Below, piece after piece: positions 53,154-62,293 of a DNA stretch of 64,000 nucleotides. How positions within the stretch are numbered: position 1 is the first letter of the stretch; each line of letters starts with the position of its first letter. The notes under the pieces are model-generated. The model was not told the origin of the DNA and made no database searches. It saw only the letters and a list, made by a program, of their open reading frames with translations. This DNA comes from Sphingobium baderi (GTDB taxonomy: Bacteria; Pseudomonadota; Alphaproteobacteria; Sphingomonadales; Sphingomonadaceae): positions 1,162,001-1,226,000 of the forward strand of contig NZ_CP013264.1 of the NCBI RefSeq assembly GCF_001456115.1. Reading direction: 5' to 3'. The position numbers were made by a program, and so were the translations under genes.

Positions 53154-53882
53154 TTATCGTTCCACCCGGATCTCGAACAGTTTCGGCCAGTTCTTGCCCG
53201 TCACGAACAGCCGGTCGCCCGCCGCGTCATAGGCGATGCCGTTCGCCACCGCTTCGCTGTCGCGCACGCCCGCCGCCTTCCGCAAGGGCGCGATGTCGAT
53301 CCAGTCGATGACGCTGCCGGTGCGCGGATCGATGCGGGCGATATGGGTGTCATACCAGATGTTCGCCCAGATCTCCCCCTTCACCCATTCCAGTTCGTTG
53401 AGCCGTTCGACCGGACGGCCGTTCCAGGTGACGGTGATGCGCCGCTCCTCCGCCAGCGTATCGGGATCGAGGAAACGTAGCTGCGCGCTCCCGTCGCTCA
53501 TGATGAGGTGGCGGTCATCCTGCGTCAGCCCCCAGCCTTCGCCTTTATAGTCGAAGCTGGAAACGGGCGAAAAATCGTCGAGCTTCCACACGAACCCGCG
53601 TTCATGCTGCCAGGTCAGGCTGATGAGCCGGTCCTTCCAATTGACGATGCCTTCGCCGAAATAGGGTCGCTCAATGACGCGGCGTTGGAGAACCTTGCCG
53701 TCCTTCAGGCGCAGCTTGCGGATTTCCGACTGGCCGGCCAGGCCTGTGCTTTCATAGAGCGCGCCATCGTGGAAGAAGAGGCCCTCCGTAAAAGCGGTGG
53801 GGTCATGGGGGTAGCTTTTGACCAGCTTCCACGGCGTATCGGCATAGGCGGGGGACGCGAGCAGGAAAAGAAGCGCAGCCAT
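53154..53882 (-). CDS. glutaminyl-peptide cyclotransferase (plant/bacterial beta-propeller type)
   Basis: Converts N-terminal glutamine of peptides to pyroglutamate. The ~242-residue chain has five-blade propeller text: PHDPTAFTEGLFFHDGALYESTG, split as PHDPTAFTEGL and ALYESTGL, then QDDRHLIMSDGSAQLRFL, LNELEWVKGEIWANIW and ANGIAYDAAGDRLFVTGK. The ATG at 53882 gives a signal sequence ending in SPAYA but with no basic residue and no good ribosome site. The 5' end abuts a repeat element (53897-54010), so the original start may have been lost. Confidence 0.85.
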   Translation of the reverse strand: MAALLFLLASPAYADTPWKLVKSYPHDPTAFTEGLFFHDGALYESTGLAGQSEIRKLRLKDGKVLQRRVIERPYFGEGIVNWKDRLISLTWQHERGFVWKLDDFSPVSSFDYKGEGWGLTQDDRHLIMSDGSAQLRFLDPDTLAEERRITVTWNGRPVERLNELEWVKGEIWANIWYDTHIARIDPRTGSVIDWIDIAPLRKAAGVRDSEAVANGIAYDAAGDRLFVTGKNWPKLFEIRVER

Positions 53883-53896
53883 TAGCCATGACAGGC

Positions 53897-54010
53897 TCCG
53901 TTCGTGTCGAGCCCTTCGACTGTCCGCCTGCGGCAGGCGCTCAGGATAAACTATGTCGAGGCACGCTGGCGCGCCATATCCGTTTATCGACTGCGCTCGA
54001 AACGAACGGA
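53897..54010. repeat. structured intergenic repeat C with 16-bp terminal inverted repeats
   Basis: The ends TCCGTTCGTGTCGAGC (53897-53912) and GCTCGAAACGAACGGA (53995-54010) are inverted copies with one mismatch. Inside are the palindrome CGCCTGCGGCAGGCG (53925-53939) and the inverted pair GATAAAC/GTTTATC (53945, 53982). It looks like a small non-coding palindromic or MITE-like unit between ygfZ and the cyclotransferase gene. Confidence 0.75.
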
Positions 54011-54031
54011 TGGCAGCGAATATGGCATCGC

Positions 54032-54769
54032 TCATTCGGCCGCCTGCTCAGCGATGGCGGCGGCAAGCCAGCCGGGGAGCGCGGCGGGGTCCAGATCCTC
54101 CACCCGCCGCAGTTCGATGGAAAGGCCCAGGTCCGGCAGGGCGGCGCGCTGGCGCTTTTCGTCGGCTTGCACCAGCGGCACGGTGACGAGGCGGCGGTTC
54201 ACCTTGTTGCGGTAATGCATCCGCGCGGTGTTTTCCTGCCCGACATAGCAGCCCTTGTCATAGTCGACGCCGCGCAGGTCCTCCGCATTGGTTTCCAGCC
54301 AGAGCGTCTGGTCCTGCCCCAGTTCCGCCGCGCCCTCGAACACGCCCAATGACAGCCGCTGGGCGCGGAAGGCGGGGGAGGCGTCGCCTTCCTCCGGCGC
54401 GGCCAGCCAGCGATGGCCGAGCGCGGGCAGGCGCGGATCGAGCGGCCTGTCGGCGGCATCGAGCGACCAATGCACGGCAAGGCCCTCCTCCCGCGCGATC
54501 GTCACCTTGCGGCGCAGGCGATAGAGGGTGAGGCGTTTCGCCAGCGCGTCGGCTTGGCTTCCTTCGCAGTCGATCAGCACATCATCGCCGTCCGCCCACA
54601 GGATGAAGTCGAACAGCGCCTTCCCCTGCGGCGTCAGCAGGCCGGTCCAGCGCGGCTCGCCCTCTTTCAGGCCCAGAACGTCGCGGGTCAGCAGCCCCTG
54701 AAGGAAGGAGCGGGCGTCCTCGCCCGAAATTCTCAAGATCGCGCGGTCGCGAAGGGTGGTGCCGGTCAT
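54032..54769 (-). CDS. ygfZ: YgfZ/GcvT-domain folate-binding protein
   Basis: A 245-residue protein of the YgfZ (Iba57-like) family that supports Fe-S cluster assembly through tetrahydrofolate. The diagnostic K-G-C-Y-x-G-Q-E is present as DKGCYVGQENTAR (about 174-186). The N-terminus has ILRISGEDARSFLQGLLTRDV, then LLTPQGKALFDF. It is on the minus strand, divergent from the dihydroorotase gene with a repeat between them. Confidence 0.92.
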   Translation of the reverse strand: MTGTTLRDRAILRISGEDARSFLQGLLTRDVLGLKEGEPRWTGLLTPQGKALFDFILWADGDDVLIDCEGSQADALAKRLTLYRLRRKVTIAREEGLAVHWSLDAADRPLDPRLPALGHRWLAAPEEGDASPAFRAQRLSLGVFEGAAELGQDQTLWLETNAEDLRGVDYDKGCYVGQENTARMHYRNKVNRRLVTVPLVQADEKRQRAALPDLGLSIELRRVEDLDPAALPGWLAAAIAEQAAE

Positions 54770-54804
54770 CGGCTTTAGGTAGGACAGTTCCGCCCGATTA
54801 CCAA

Positions 54805-54851
54805 CCCGTTCGGGCTGAGCTTGTCGAAGCCAGCGCCTGAACTTGGCGAAG
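54805..54851. repeat. intergenic repeat D (short tandem motif)
   Basis: CTGAGCTTGTCGAAG (54815-54829) is repeated 22 bp on as CTGAACTTGGCGAAG (54837-54851), the first copy preceded by CCGTTCGGG. I recall CCGTTCGGGCTGAGC-type text with TTGTCGAAG as very abundant between genes in sphingomonad genomes; abundance here cannot be tested in one window. Confidence 0.6.
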
Positions 54852-54888
54852 GCCCGACCTCACGGACTTCATGGAACGGAATCACGCC

Positions 54889-56220
54889 ATGCCCCAGACT
54901 TTCGACCTGATCCTCAAGAACGGCACCGTGCATACGCCGGGCGGCGCGGAAAGCGTGGACGTGGGCGTGCGGGGCGGGCGGATCGCCGCCATCGGCACGT
55001 CGCTGGGCGACGCGGGCGAGGTGATCGACTGCGCGGGGCTGGACGTGCTGCCCGGCTGCATCGACAGCCAGGTGCATTTCCGCGAGCCGGGCCTCGAATA
55101 TAAGGAAGACCTCGAATCGGGCAGCCGCGCGGCGGTGCTGGGCGGCGTCACGGCCGTGTTCGAAATGCCCAACACCAATCCCAATACCGACAGCGCCGAA
55201 CGCGTCCATGACAAGCTGTCCCGCGCGCACCATCGCATGTGGTGCGATCATGCCTTCTATGTCGGCGCGACGGCGGACAATGCCGAGCAACTCGGGGAAC
55301 TGGAGCGTATCCCCGGCACGGCGGGGGTGAAGATCTTCATGGGCGCATCGACCGGCAGCCTGCTGGTGGACGACGACGATGCGCTTTCCCGCGTGCTGGC
55401 GAGCGGCTGGCGCCGCGTCGCCATCCATGCCGAGGACGAGGCGCGGATGAATGCCCGCAAGGACTTGCGCGTCGAGGGCGATCCGTCCTCCCATCCCGTC
55501 TGGCGCGACGATGAAAGCGCGATGATCGCCACGAAGCGCATCATCGCCCTTGCCCGCAAGGCGCGGCGGCGCATCCACATATTGCATGTGACGACGCCCG
55601 CCGAACTGGAATATATCGGCCAGAACAAGGACATCGCCACCTGCGAGGTGACGCCGCAGCATCTGACGCTGGCGGCGGAGGATGCCTATCCGCGCCTTGG
55701 CACCTATGCCCAGATGAACCCGCCGATCCGATCCGGGGCGCATCGCGAGGGTCTCTGGCGCTGGCTCAATCAGGGCGTGCCCGATGTGCTGGGCAGCGAC
55801 CATGCGCCCCATACCATCGAGGAAAAGGCGAAGAGCTATCCCGCGTCCCCCAGCGGGATGCCGGGGGTGCAGACGCTGGTGCCGCTGCTGCTCAACCATG
55901 TGGCGGAGGGGCGGCTCACGCTGCGTCGCTTCATCGAACTCACTTCTTCCGGACCGCAGCGCGTGTTCGGGCTGGTGGGCAAGGGCCGGATCGCGCTCGG
56001 CTATGACGCCGACTTCACCGTGGTCGACCTGAAGAAACGGTGGACGGTCGGGAGCGACTGGCTTGCCTCGCGCTGCGACTGGTCGCCCTTCGAGGGCATG
56101 GACCTCACCGGCAAGGCGGTCGGGACGATCATTCGCGGCCATCGCGTGATGTGGGAAGACGCCCTCGCCAACGAAGCCGTGGGCGAGCCGGTCCGTTTCG
56201 AAGCGACGGAATTTTCCTAA
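54889..56220 (+). CDS. pyrC: dihydroorotase-family amidohydrolase with altered HxH motif
   Basis: A 443-residue metal-dependent amidohydrolase closest to class I dihydroorotases (carbamoyl-aspartate to dihydroorotate). Present are HFREPGLEYKEDL (63-75), EMPNTNPNTDS, the carboxylated lysine region VKIFMGAS, HAEDEARM, HILHVTTPAE and GSDHAPHT. The first metal motif reads D-S-Q-V-H rather than D-x-H-x-H: Gln61 replaces the first histidine. The ATG at 54889 is preferred to one 18 bp earlier. Activity as a true dihydroorotase is therefore uncertain. Confidence 0.88.
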   Translation: MPQTFDLILKNGTVHTPGGAESVDVGVRGGRIAAIGTSLGDAGEVIDCAGLDVLPGCIDSQVHFREPGLEYKEDLESGSRAAVLGGVTAVFEMPNTNPNTDSAERVHDKLSRAHHRMWCDHAFYVGATADNAEQLGELERIPGTAGVKIFMGASTGSLLVDDDDALSRVLASGWRRVAIHAEDEARMNARKDLRVEGDPSSHPVWRDDESAMIATKRIIALARKARRRIHILHVTTPAELEYIGQNKDIATCEVTPQHLTLAAEDAYPRLGTYAQMNPPIRSGAHREGLWRWLNQGVPDVLGSDHAPHTIEEKAKSYPASPSGMPGVQTLVPLLLNHVAEGRLTLRRFIELTSSGPQRVFGLVGKGRIALGYDADFTVVDLKKRWTVGSDWLASRCDWSPFEGMDLTGKAVGTIIRGHRVMWEDALANEAVGEPVRFEATEFS

Positions 56221-57128
56221 GCCGTCGCCGGCCGGTTACGGCGGGCGGCGGCCATGCTGTCGCTGGCGAACAGGATGAGGCCCAGCCAGATCAGCGCGAA
56301 GCTCACCATCTGGCCATGGCTCAGCGTCTCGCCGAACAGCAGCACGCCGCACAGGAACTGCAATAACGGCGCGACGAATTGCAGCAGGCCCAGCGTCGCC
56401 ATGGGCAGGCGATGCGCGGCCACGGCGAACAGCACCAGCGGCACCGTCGTCATCGCGCCGCTCACCACCAGCATGACGGTGGTGAAGTTGTCCTGACCGA
56501 ACGCCAGCCCGCCATGCCCCGAAAGCCAGCCGAGATAGGCGAGCGCAACGGGCGTCAGGATCAGCGTTTCCGCGCCAAGGCCCGCCATCGGCGCAACCGG
56601 CGTCAGCTTGCGGACCAGCCCATAAAAGGCGAAGGAAAGCGCCAGCATGATGCTGATCCACAGCGTCGTCAGCGCCGCCGCCGCCATGATCGCGACGCCG
56701 ATGGCGGCCACGCCGATCGCCAGCGTCTGCCCCCGCCGCAGCCTTTCCTTGAGCACCAGCACGCCCAGCGCGACATTGACCAGCGGGTTGAGGAAATAGC
56801 CCAGGCTCGCGGCGATCACATGATCGTCGTTGACCGCCCAGATATAGGTCGTCCAGTTGATCGCGATGAAGAGCGAACTGGCCGTGAGCGGCAGCAGCAG
56901 GCGCGGCGTCGAAAGCGCCGCCCACAGCGGACCGAGCGCCCGGCGCGCCGCCAGCAATATCAGAATCAGGACCAGCGACCAGATGACCCGCTGCGCCACC
57001 AGTTCGAACGGGCCGACATGGTGAAGCAGCTTGAAGAAGATGGGAAGCAGGCCCCACAGGCCATAAGCCGCCAGCGCCGCCAGCAGGCCGCTGCGTATCT
57101 CATCGGCCGGCTGCTGGCCGGCGTTCAA
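56217..57128 (-). CDS. rarD: EamA-family transporter RarD
   Basis: A 303-residue drug/metabolite transporter with ten helices in two EamA repeats. RarD marks are YGLWGLLPIFFKLLHHVGPFELVAQRVIWS (in parts), FIAINWTTYIWAVNDDHVIAASLGYFLNPL (in parts) and QFVAPLLQFLCGVLLFGE. Substrate unknown. The start is TTG at 57128, which overlaps the stop of the small membrane protein gene. The 3' end overlaps the dihydroorotase gene by four bases convergently. Confidence 0.92.
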   Translation of the reverse strand: MNAGQQPADEIRSGLLAALAAYGLWGLLPIFFKLLHHVGPFELVAQRVIWSLVLILILLAARRALGPLWAALSTPRLLLPLTASSLFIAINWTTYIWAVNDDHVIAASLGYFLNPLVNVALGVLVLKERLRRGQTLAIGVAAIGVAIMAAAALTTLWISIMLALSFAFYGLVRKLTPVAPMAGLGAETLILTPVALAYLGWLSGHGGLAFGQDNFTTVMLVVSGAMTTVPLVLFAVAAHRLPMATLGLLQFVAPLLQFLCGVLLFGETLSHGQMVSFALIWLGLILFASDSMAAARRNRPATA

Positions 57129-57346
57129 AGCAACCCGCCGCCCATGAATAGCCGCAGAGCGCCGAAGGCCGCGACGATCAGGCAGAAATTGCGTCCACCA
57201 TTTTTGGACGAAAGCATGCCGATGAACGCACCGACCAGCGCGATCGGCACCAATATCCAGTTCAGCGCGCCCAGCAGGGGCAGCACGGCGGGGATCATCA
57301 GGATCAGGGTGACAAGGCCGATCAGGGCTGACAGAATGTTGAGCAT
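57125..57346 (-). CDS. small hydrophobic membrane protein
   Basis: A 73-residue protein with two or three membrane segments (about 4-25, 27-44 and 53-70) and a short polar loop SSKNGGRNF. It directly precedes rarD, whose start codon overlaps its stop, so the two are co-translated. I do not recognise a family. A longer upstream frame is not supported by composition. Confidence 0.7.
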   Translation of the reverse strand: MLNILSALIGLVTLILMIPAVLPLLGALNWILVPIALVGAFIGMLSSKNGGRNFCLIVAAFGALRLFMGGGLL

Positions 57347-57655
57347 GGCCGTCAAATGGCCCTTCCGCCGCGTCAGGGCAAGCGCCCCGGCCATGCCATT
57401 ACAACGCAACTGGCCTGATCGCCGAGAGAATCGGGCATCGCCGCTTGTAAACACAAGGCTTGGCGATGACCGAAAGCGGCCAATAGCCGCCACCCCACCT
57501 CAGGGCGAACGGAGATGGGAATAGCAGACCGTCCGTTCCCCGCCCATCTCAACCATAGATTCTCTCCGCGCCCGCTCGGGAAAAGCCAATCCCTGACGGC
57601 CGGCCCTGTCCCCTCGCGCGCCAACCGGGCAAACGGGCGCGACAAGGAGAAACCC
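57347..57655. promoter_or_regulatory. divergent spacer with two hairpins upstream of phzF
   Basis: This 309-bp gap holds no gene. A stem-loop at 57436-57468 pairs CATCGCC with GGCGATG and, inside, CTTGT with ACAAG around AAAC. A second inverted repeat, GAGATGGG (57512-57519) and CCCATCTC (57543-57550), lies about 105 bp before the phzF ATG. Either may be part of a leader or operator; no known riboswitch class is recognised. Confidence 0.4.
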
Positions 57656-58441
57656 ATGACCAGCCTGCCTTTCGCTCAGGTCGATGCCTTTGCCGATGCG
57701 CCCTTCACCGGCAATCCCGCCGGGGTGATGCCGCTCGGCCAATGGCTTGCCGACGATGTGCTGCAAGCTATCGCCGCGGAAAACAACCTGTCTGAAACCG
57801 CCTTCACCGTGCCGACGCCCGACGATCCGGATGCCGATTATGCCCTGCGCTGGTTCACCCCGGCGGTCGAGGTGAAGCTATGCGGCCATGCCACGCTGGC
57901 GAGCGGCCATGTGCTGATGGAGCGGGACAGCGTCCGCTTCCGCACGCGCCATGCCGGCATACTCACCGTGTCGCGGGCGGAGCAGGGCTATGCGCTGTCG
58001 CTGCCGGCATGGACCATGGAGCCGCGCTCGCTGCCTGATCTGGCGGCGGGTCTTGGCGGCGCGCCGCTCGAAAGTCACTGGCGCGAGGGCGGCTACAGCC
58101 TGTTCCTCTTCCCCGATGCCGCCGCCGTTCGGGCGCTCTCCCCCGATTTCGCGCGCCTCAGGGCATTGGGCGACATCATGCTGATCGCCACGGCAGCGGG
58201 TGAGGATAGCGACATCGTCAGCCGCGTATTCGTCCCCGGCGGCGGCGTCGATGAAGATCCCGTCACCGGATCGGCGCATGGCCTGCTCACCCCCTTCTGG
58301 GCGGATCGGCTGGGCCGAAATCGGATCAGCGCCTATCAGGCGTCGGCGCGTGGCGGTCGCATCGGCTGCGCGCTGGAGGGCGACCGGGTGATCCTGACCG
58401 GCGCGTGCCGCACGGTGATAGAAGGCCGCTTTTCCCTCTAA
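57656..58441 (+). CDS. PhzF family isomerase-like protein
   Basis: A 261-residue protein with the duplicated diaminopimelate-epimerase fold. Seen are QVDAFADAPFTGNPAGV (about 8-24), the catalytic-glutamate motif NNLSETAF (about 43-50), LRWFTPAVEVKLCGHATLASGH (in parts) and DEDPVTGSAHG near 200. In phenazine producers PhzF isomerises DHHA, but no phenazine genes are here, so the substrate is unknown. AAGGAG precedes the ATG at 57656. Confidence 0.92.
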   Translation: MTSLPFAQVDAFADAPFTGNPAGVMPLGQWLADDVLQAIAAENNLSETAFTVPTPDDPDADYALRWFTPAVEVKLCGHATLASGHVLMERDSVRFRTRHAGILTVSRAEQGYALSLPAWTMEPRSLPDLAAGLGGAPLESHWREGGYSLFLFPDAAAVRALSPDFARLRALGDIMLIATAAGEDSDIVSRVFVPGGGVDEDPVTGSAHGLLTPFWADRLGRNRISAYQASARGGRIGCALEGDRVILTGACRTVIEGRFSL

Positions 58442-59565
58442 CCCGGAAACAGGCCGATCAGCCTGGCCAGTCCCGCCTTCAACGCCTCCTGCTGCTGCGT
58501 GCGCGGCGACATGCCGATCCGCACCACGGTCAGCTTCTGCCCCGGCGACACGAGGATATATTGTCCGTTATGCCCGACGCAGCCGAACAGGCTGTCGGGC
58601 GCGATCCCCGGCATCAGCGGGCTTTCCTCGCTCGCCCGGTTGATCCACAGATGCGCGCCATAGGCCGGATTGCGCGGCGAAGGGCGGCGCATGAAGTCGA
58701 TCCATTTTTCCGGCACGATCTGGTGCCCGCCCACGCCCCGGCCATGGTTGCGGAGCAATTCCCCGAAGCGCGCATAATCCCGCGCCGTCATGTGCAGGAA
58801 GCTGCCGCCGATCATCGTTCCCGCCGGGTCATATTCGACGGTCAGGCTCTTCAGCCGCGCGGGCGCCTTCAGCCTGCCGTCGATGAATGTCTGCATCGCC
58901 CGCCGCCGCGCGTCGGGATCGCGGCTGTTGGTCAGCATCCGCGCCATCAGTTCCGACAATATCGTCGTGCTGCCGGTGCTGTAGGAAAAGGCCGAACCGG
59001 GCGCATGGGCCAGCGGCTTCGCCTCGGCATAGGCGGCCATGTCCTGCGCCCCGTCGGTGAACAGCATCCGGGGCGTGTCGCCGCGCTCGATCGGCTTCAT
59101 TTCCTCCACATGGTCAAGGCCCGACGTCATGGTCAGCAACTGGCGCAGCGTGATTCGTCCGCGCGGATCGCCCGGCTGGCCCCATGCCTCGACCGGCACC
59201 GGCGAATCGATGCCCAGCCGTCCGTCCGACACCATCAGGCCGACCAGCACCGCCGTCACGCTCTTGGCGATGGACCAGGACAGCAGCTTCGTCTCCGGCC
59301 CGAACCCGGGCGCATAGCGTTCCGCGACGATCCGCCCCCGGTGCATCACCACCAGCGCCCGGGTCTCGCCCATCGCGCCATCCTCGAACAGCGGATCGAC
59401 GGCGGATCGGATCATGGCCTCGCTCACATCGTCGTCGCTGGCGACGCTATAGACCGGCGCGACGGCGTTCTGCGCGCGCACGGCCCACGCCCCCGCCACG
59501 CCGATCAGCGACAAAAAGGCCACCCCTGCGCCAAGGCGCTTTACGCTTATCCCACGGAGCTTCAT
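58438..59565 (-). CDS. serine hydrolase, beta-lactamase/penicillin-binding-protein fold
   Basis: A 375-residue exported or membrane-anchored esterase-type class C homologue. An N-terminal hydrophobic segment (about 12-31) precedes the catalytic domain with SIAK (Ser98-Lys101), the Tyr motif YSTGS and the third box HNG (in GCVGHNGQYI). LTMTSGLDHVEE and GGSFLHMTARDYARFG are family marks. The ATG at 59565 is the likely start. It overlaps phzF by four bases convergently and is divergent from the next small gene across a repeat. Confidence 0.88.
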   Translation of the reverse strand: MKLRGISVKRLGAGVAFLSLIGVAGAWAVRAQNAVAPVYSVASDDDVSEAMIRSAVDPLFEDGAMGETRALVVMHRGRIVAERYAPGFGPETKLLSWSIAKSVTAVLVGLMVSDGRLGIDSPVPVEAWGQPGDPRGRITLRQLLTMTSGLDHVEEMKPIERGDTPRMLFTDGAQDMAAYAEAKPLAHAPGSAFSYSTGSTTILSELMARMLTNSRDPDARRRAMQTFIDGRLKAPARLKSLTVEYDPAGTMIGGSFLHMTARDYARFGELLRNHGRGVGGHQIVPEKWIDFMRRPSPRNPAYGAHLWINRASEESPLMPGIAPDSLFGCVGHNGQYILVSPGQKLTVVRIGMSPRTQQQEALKAGLARLIGLFPG

Positions 59566-59576
59566 AAGCCGCGCAT

Positions 59577-59669
59577 AGAGCGTTTTCCCTTCCGGTGAAA
59601 ACGCTCTGATTTTTGTTTGCCGCATTTTCCGGGTCGCCGCCCATGAATGGGTGGCTCGAAAATGCTCTG
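59577..59669. repeat. structured intergenic repeat B (dumbbell type)
   Basis: First hairpin: GAGCGTTTTC (59578-59587) with GAAAACGCTC (59597-59606), perfect over ten bases. Then GATTTTTGTTTGCC, then a second hairpin with outer arms GCATTTTC (59622-59629) and GAAAATGC (59658-59665), and CTCTG at the end. The layout matches repeat A. It sits in the promoter gap of two divergent genes. Confidence 0.7.
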
Positions 59670-59692
59670 CACGGTTTTTGGGAAAGGGGAGC

Positions 59693-60013
59693 ATGTCCGC
59701 GCGCCGCAAATGGATTTACGGGTTGGGGGGCCTCATCGCGGTCCTACTCGCCCTGCTGGCGTGGAATTGGCGGTCCCTGAACGCCCGCGCGGCGCTGGGC
59801 GCGGCCTATGGCGCGCGCGTCGCCTGCTCCTGCCGCTATGTTGAGCGGCGCGACATGCCAAGCTGTCAGGGCGACAAGGAACCGGGCATGGGCATGGTGG
59901 CGCTCACCGACCATCCCGATGCGCGCGCCGTCAGCGCCAGCGTGCCGCTCATCGCGACACGCACCGCCCGCTATCGTCCCGGCTGGGGTTGCCTGCTCGA
60001 CCCCGTCCGCTAA
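59693..60013 (+). CDS. small signal-anchored protein with four cysteines, function unknown
   Basis: A 106-residue protein. A basic start (MSARRKW) and one membrane segment (about 9-25) precede a short exported domain with Cys in ACSCRY (about 44-48), SCQGDKE and PGWGCLLDP. Two disulfides are possible. AAGGGGAGC lies just before the ATG at 59693. It is divergent from the serine hydrolase gene, and recQ follows 9 bp later. I do not recognise a named family. Confidence 0.7.
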   Translation: MSARRKWIYGLGGLIAVLLALLAWNWRSLNARAALGAAYGARVACSCRYVERRDMPSCQGDKEPGMGMVALTDHPDARAVSASVPLIATRTARYRPGWGCLLDPVR

Positions 60014-60022
60014 GGCGTCTCC

Positions 60023-61795
<1,773 letters not shown>

Positions 61796-61856
61796 TCCTT
61801 CCCTCTTGAATCCCGCAGCCCCAAAGCGCAAGGAAGGCCGCAAAGGAGTCCCGCCG

Positions 61857-62285
61857 ATGTTCCGCCAGCTTACCCCCAGCATCCTCGTTTCGCCGCAGAT
61901 CAGCGTGGCGGATGTCGAACAGGCCAGGGCGCAGGGCGTGACCGTCATCATCAACAACCGCCCCGATGACGAGGAGCCGGGCCAGGTGAACGGCGCGGAA
62001 ATCGAAGCCGCTGCCAAGGCCGCCGGCATCGCCTACGCCGCCGTCCCCGTCGCCCATGGCGGCTTCGCCCCGTGGCAGCTTGACGGCATGGCCGCCGCCC
62101 TCGCGCAGGCGGGCGAAGGCAAGATCCTCGCTTATTGCCGCTCCGGCACGCGCAGCACGCTCCTTTGGGCGCTGACCCGCGCCCGCGCGGGCGATCACCC
62201 CGCCGCCCTCACCGAACAGGCCGCCAATGCGGGCTATGACGTGACGCCGGTGCGGCAGATCATGGACGCGCTCGCCGCGAACTGA
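61857..62285 (+). CDS. TIGR01244-type sulfurtransferase/phosphatase-like protein
   Basis: A 142-residue protein of the tyrosine-phosphatase fold. FRQLTPSILVSPQISVADV opens the protein, TVIINNRPDDEEPGQ follows, and the Cys loop AYCRSGTRS (C-R-S-G-T-R, about 109-117) is the active-site candidate. In other alphaproteobacteria this domain is fused to a beta-lactamase-like sulfur dioxygenase (Blh); here it stands alone. AAAGGAG precedes the ATG. It is 61 bp after recQ. Confidence 0.87.
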   Translation: MFRQLTPSILVSPQISVADVEQARAQGVTVIINNRPDDEEPGQVNGAEIEAAAKAAGIAYAAVPVAHGGFAPWQLDGMAAALAQAGEGKILAYCRSGTRSTLLWALTRARAGDHPAALTEQAANAGYDVTPVRQIMDALAAN

Positions 62286-62293
62286 TCCACCGA

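Noticed and set aside
54032..54857. Possible tRNA or small RNA in the ygfZ-dihydroorotase gap because of the pairing repeats
   Set aside because: The pairing is explained by the tandem repeat D; there is no cloverleaf, T-loop GTTCRA context or CCA end.
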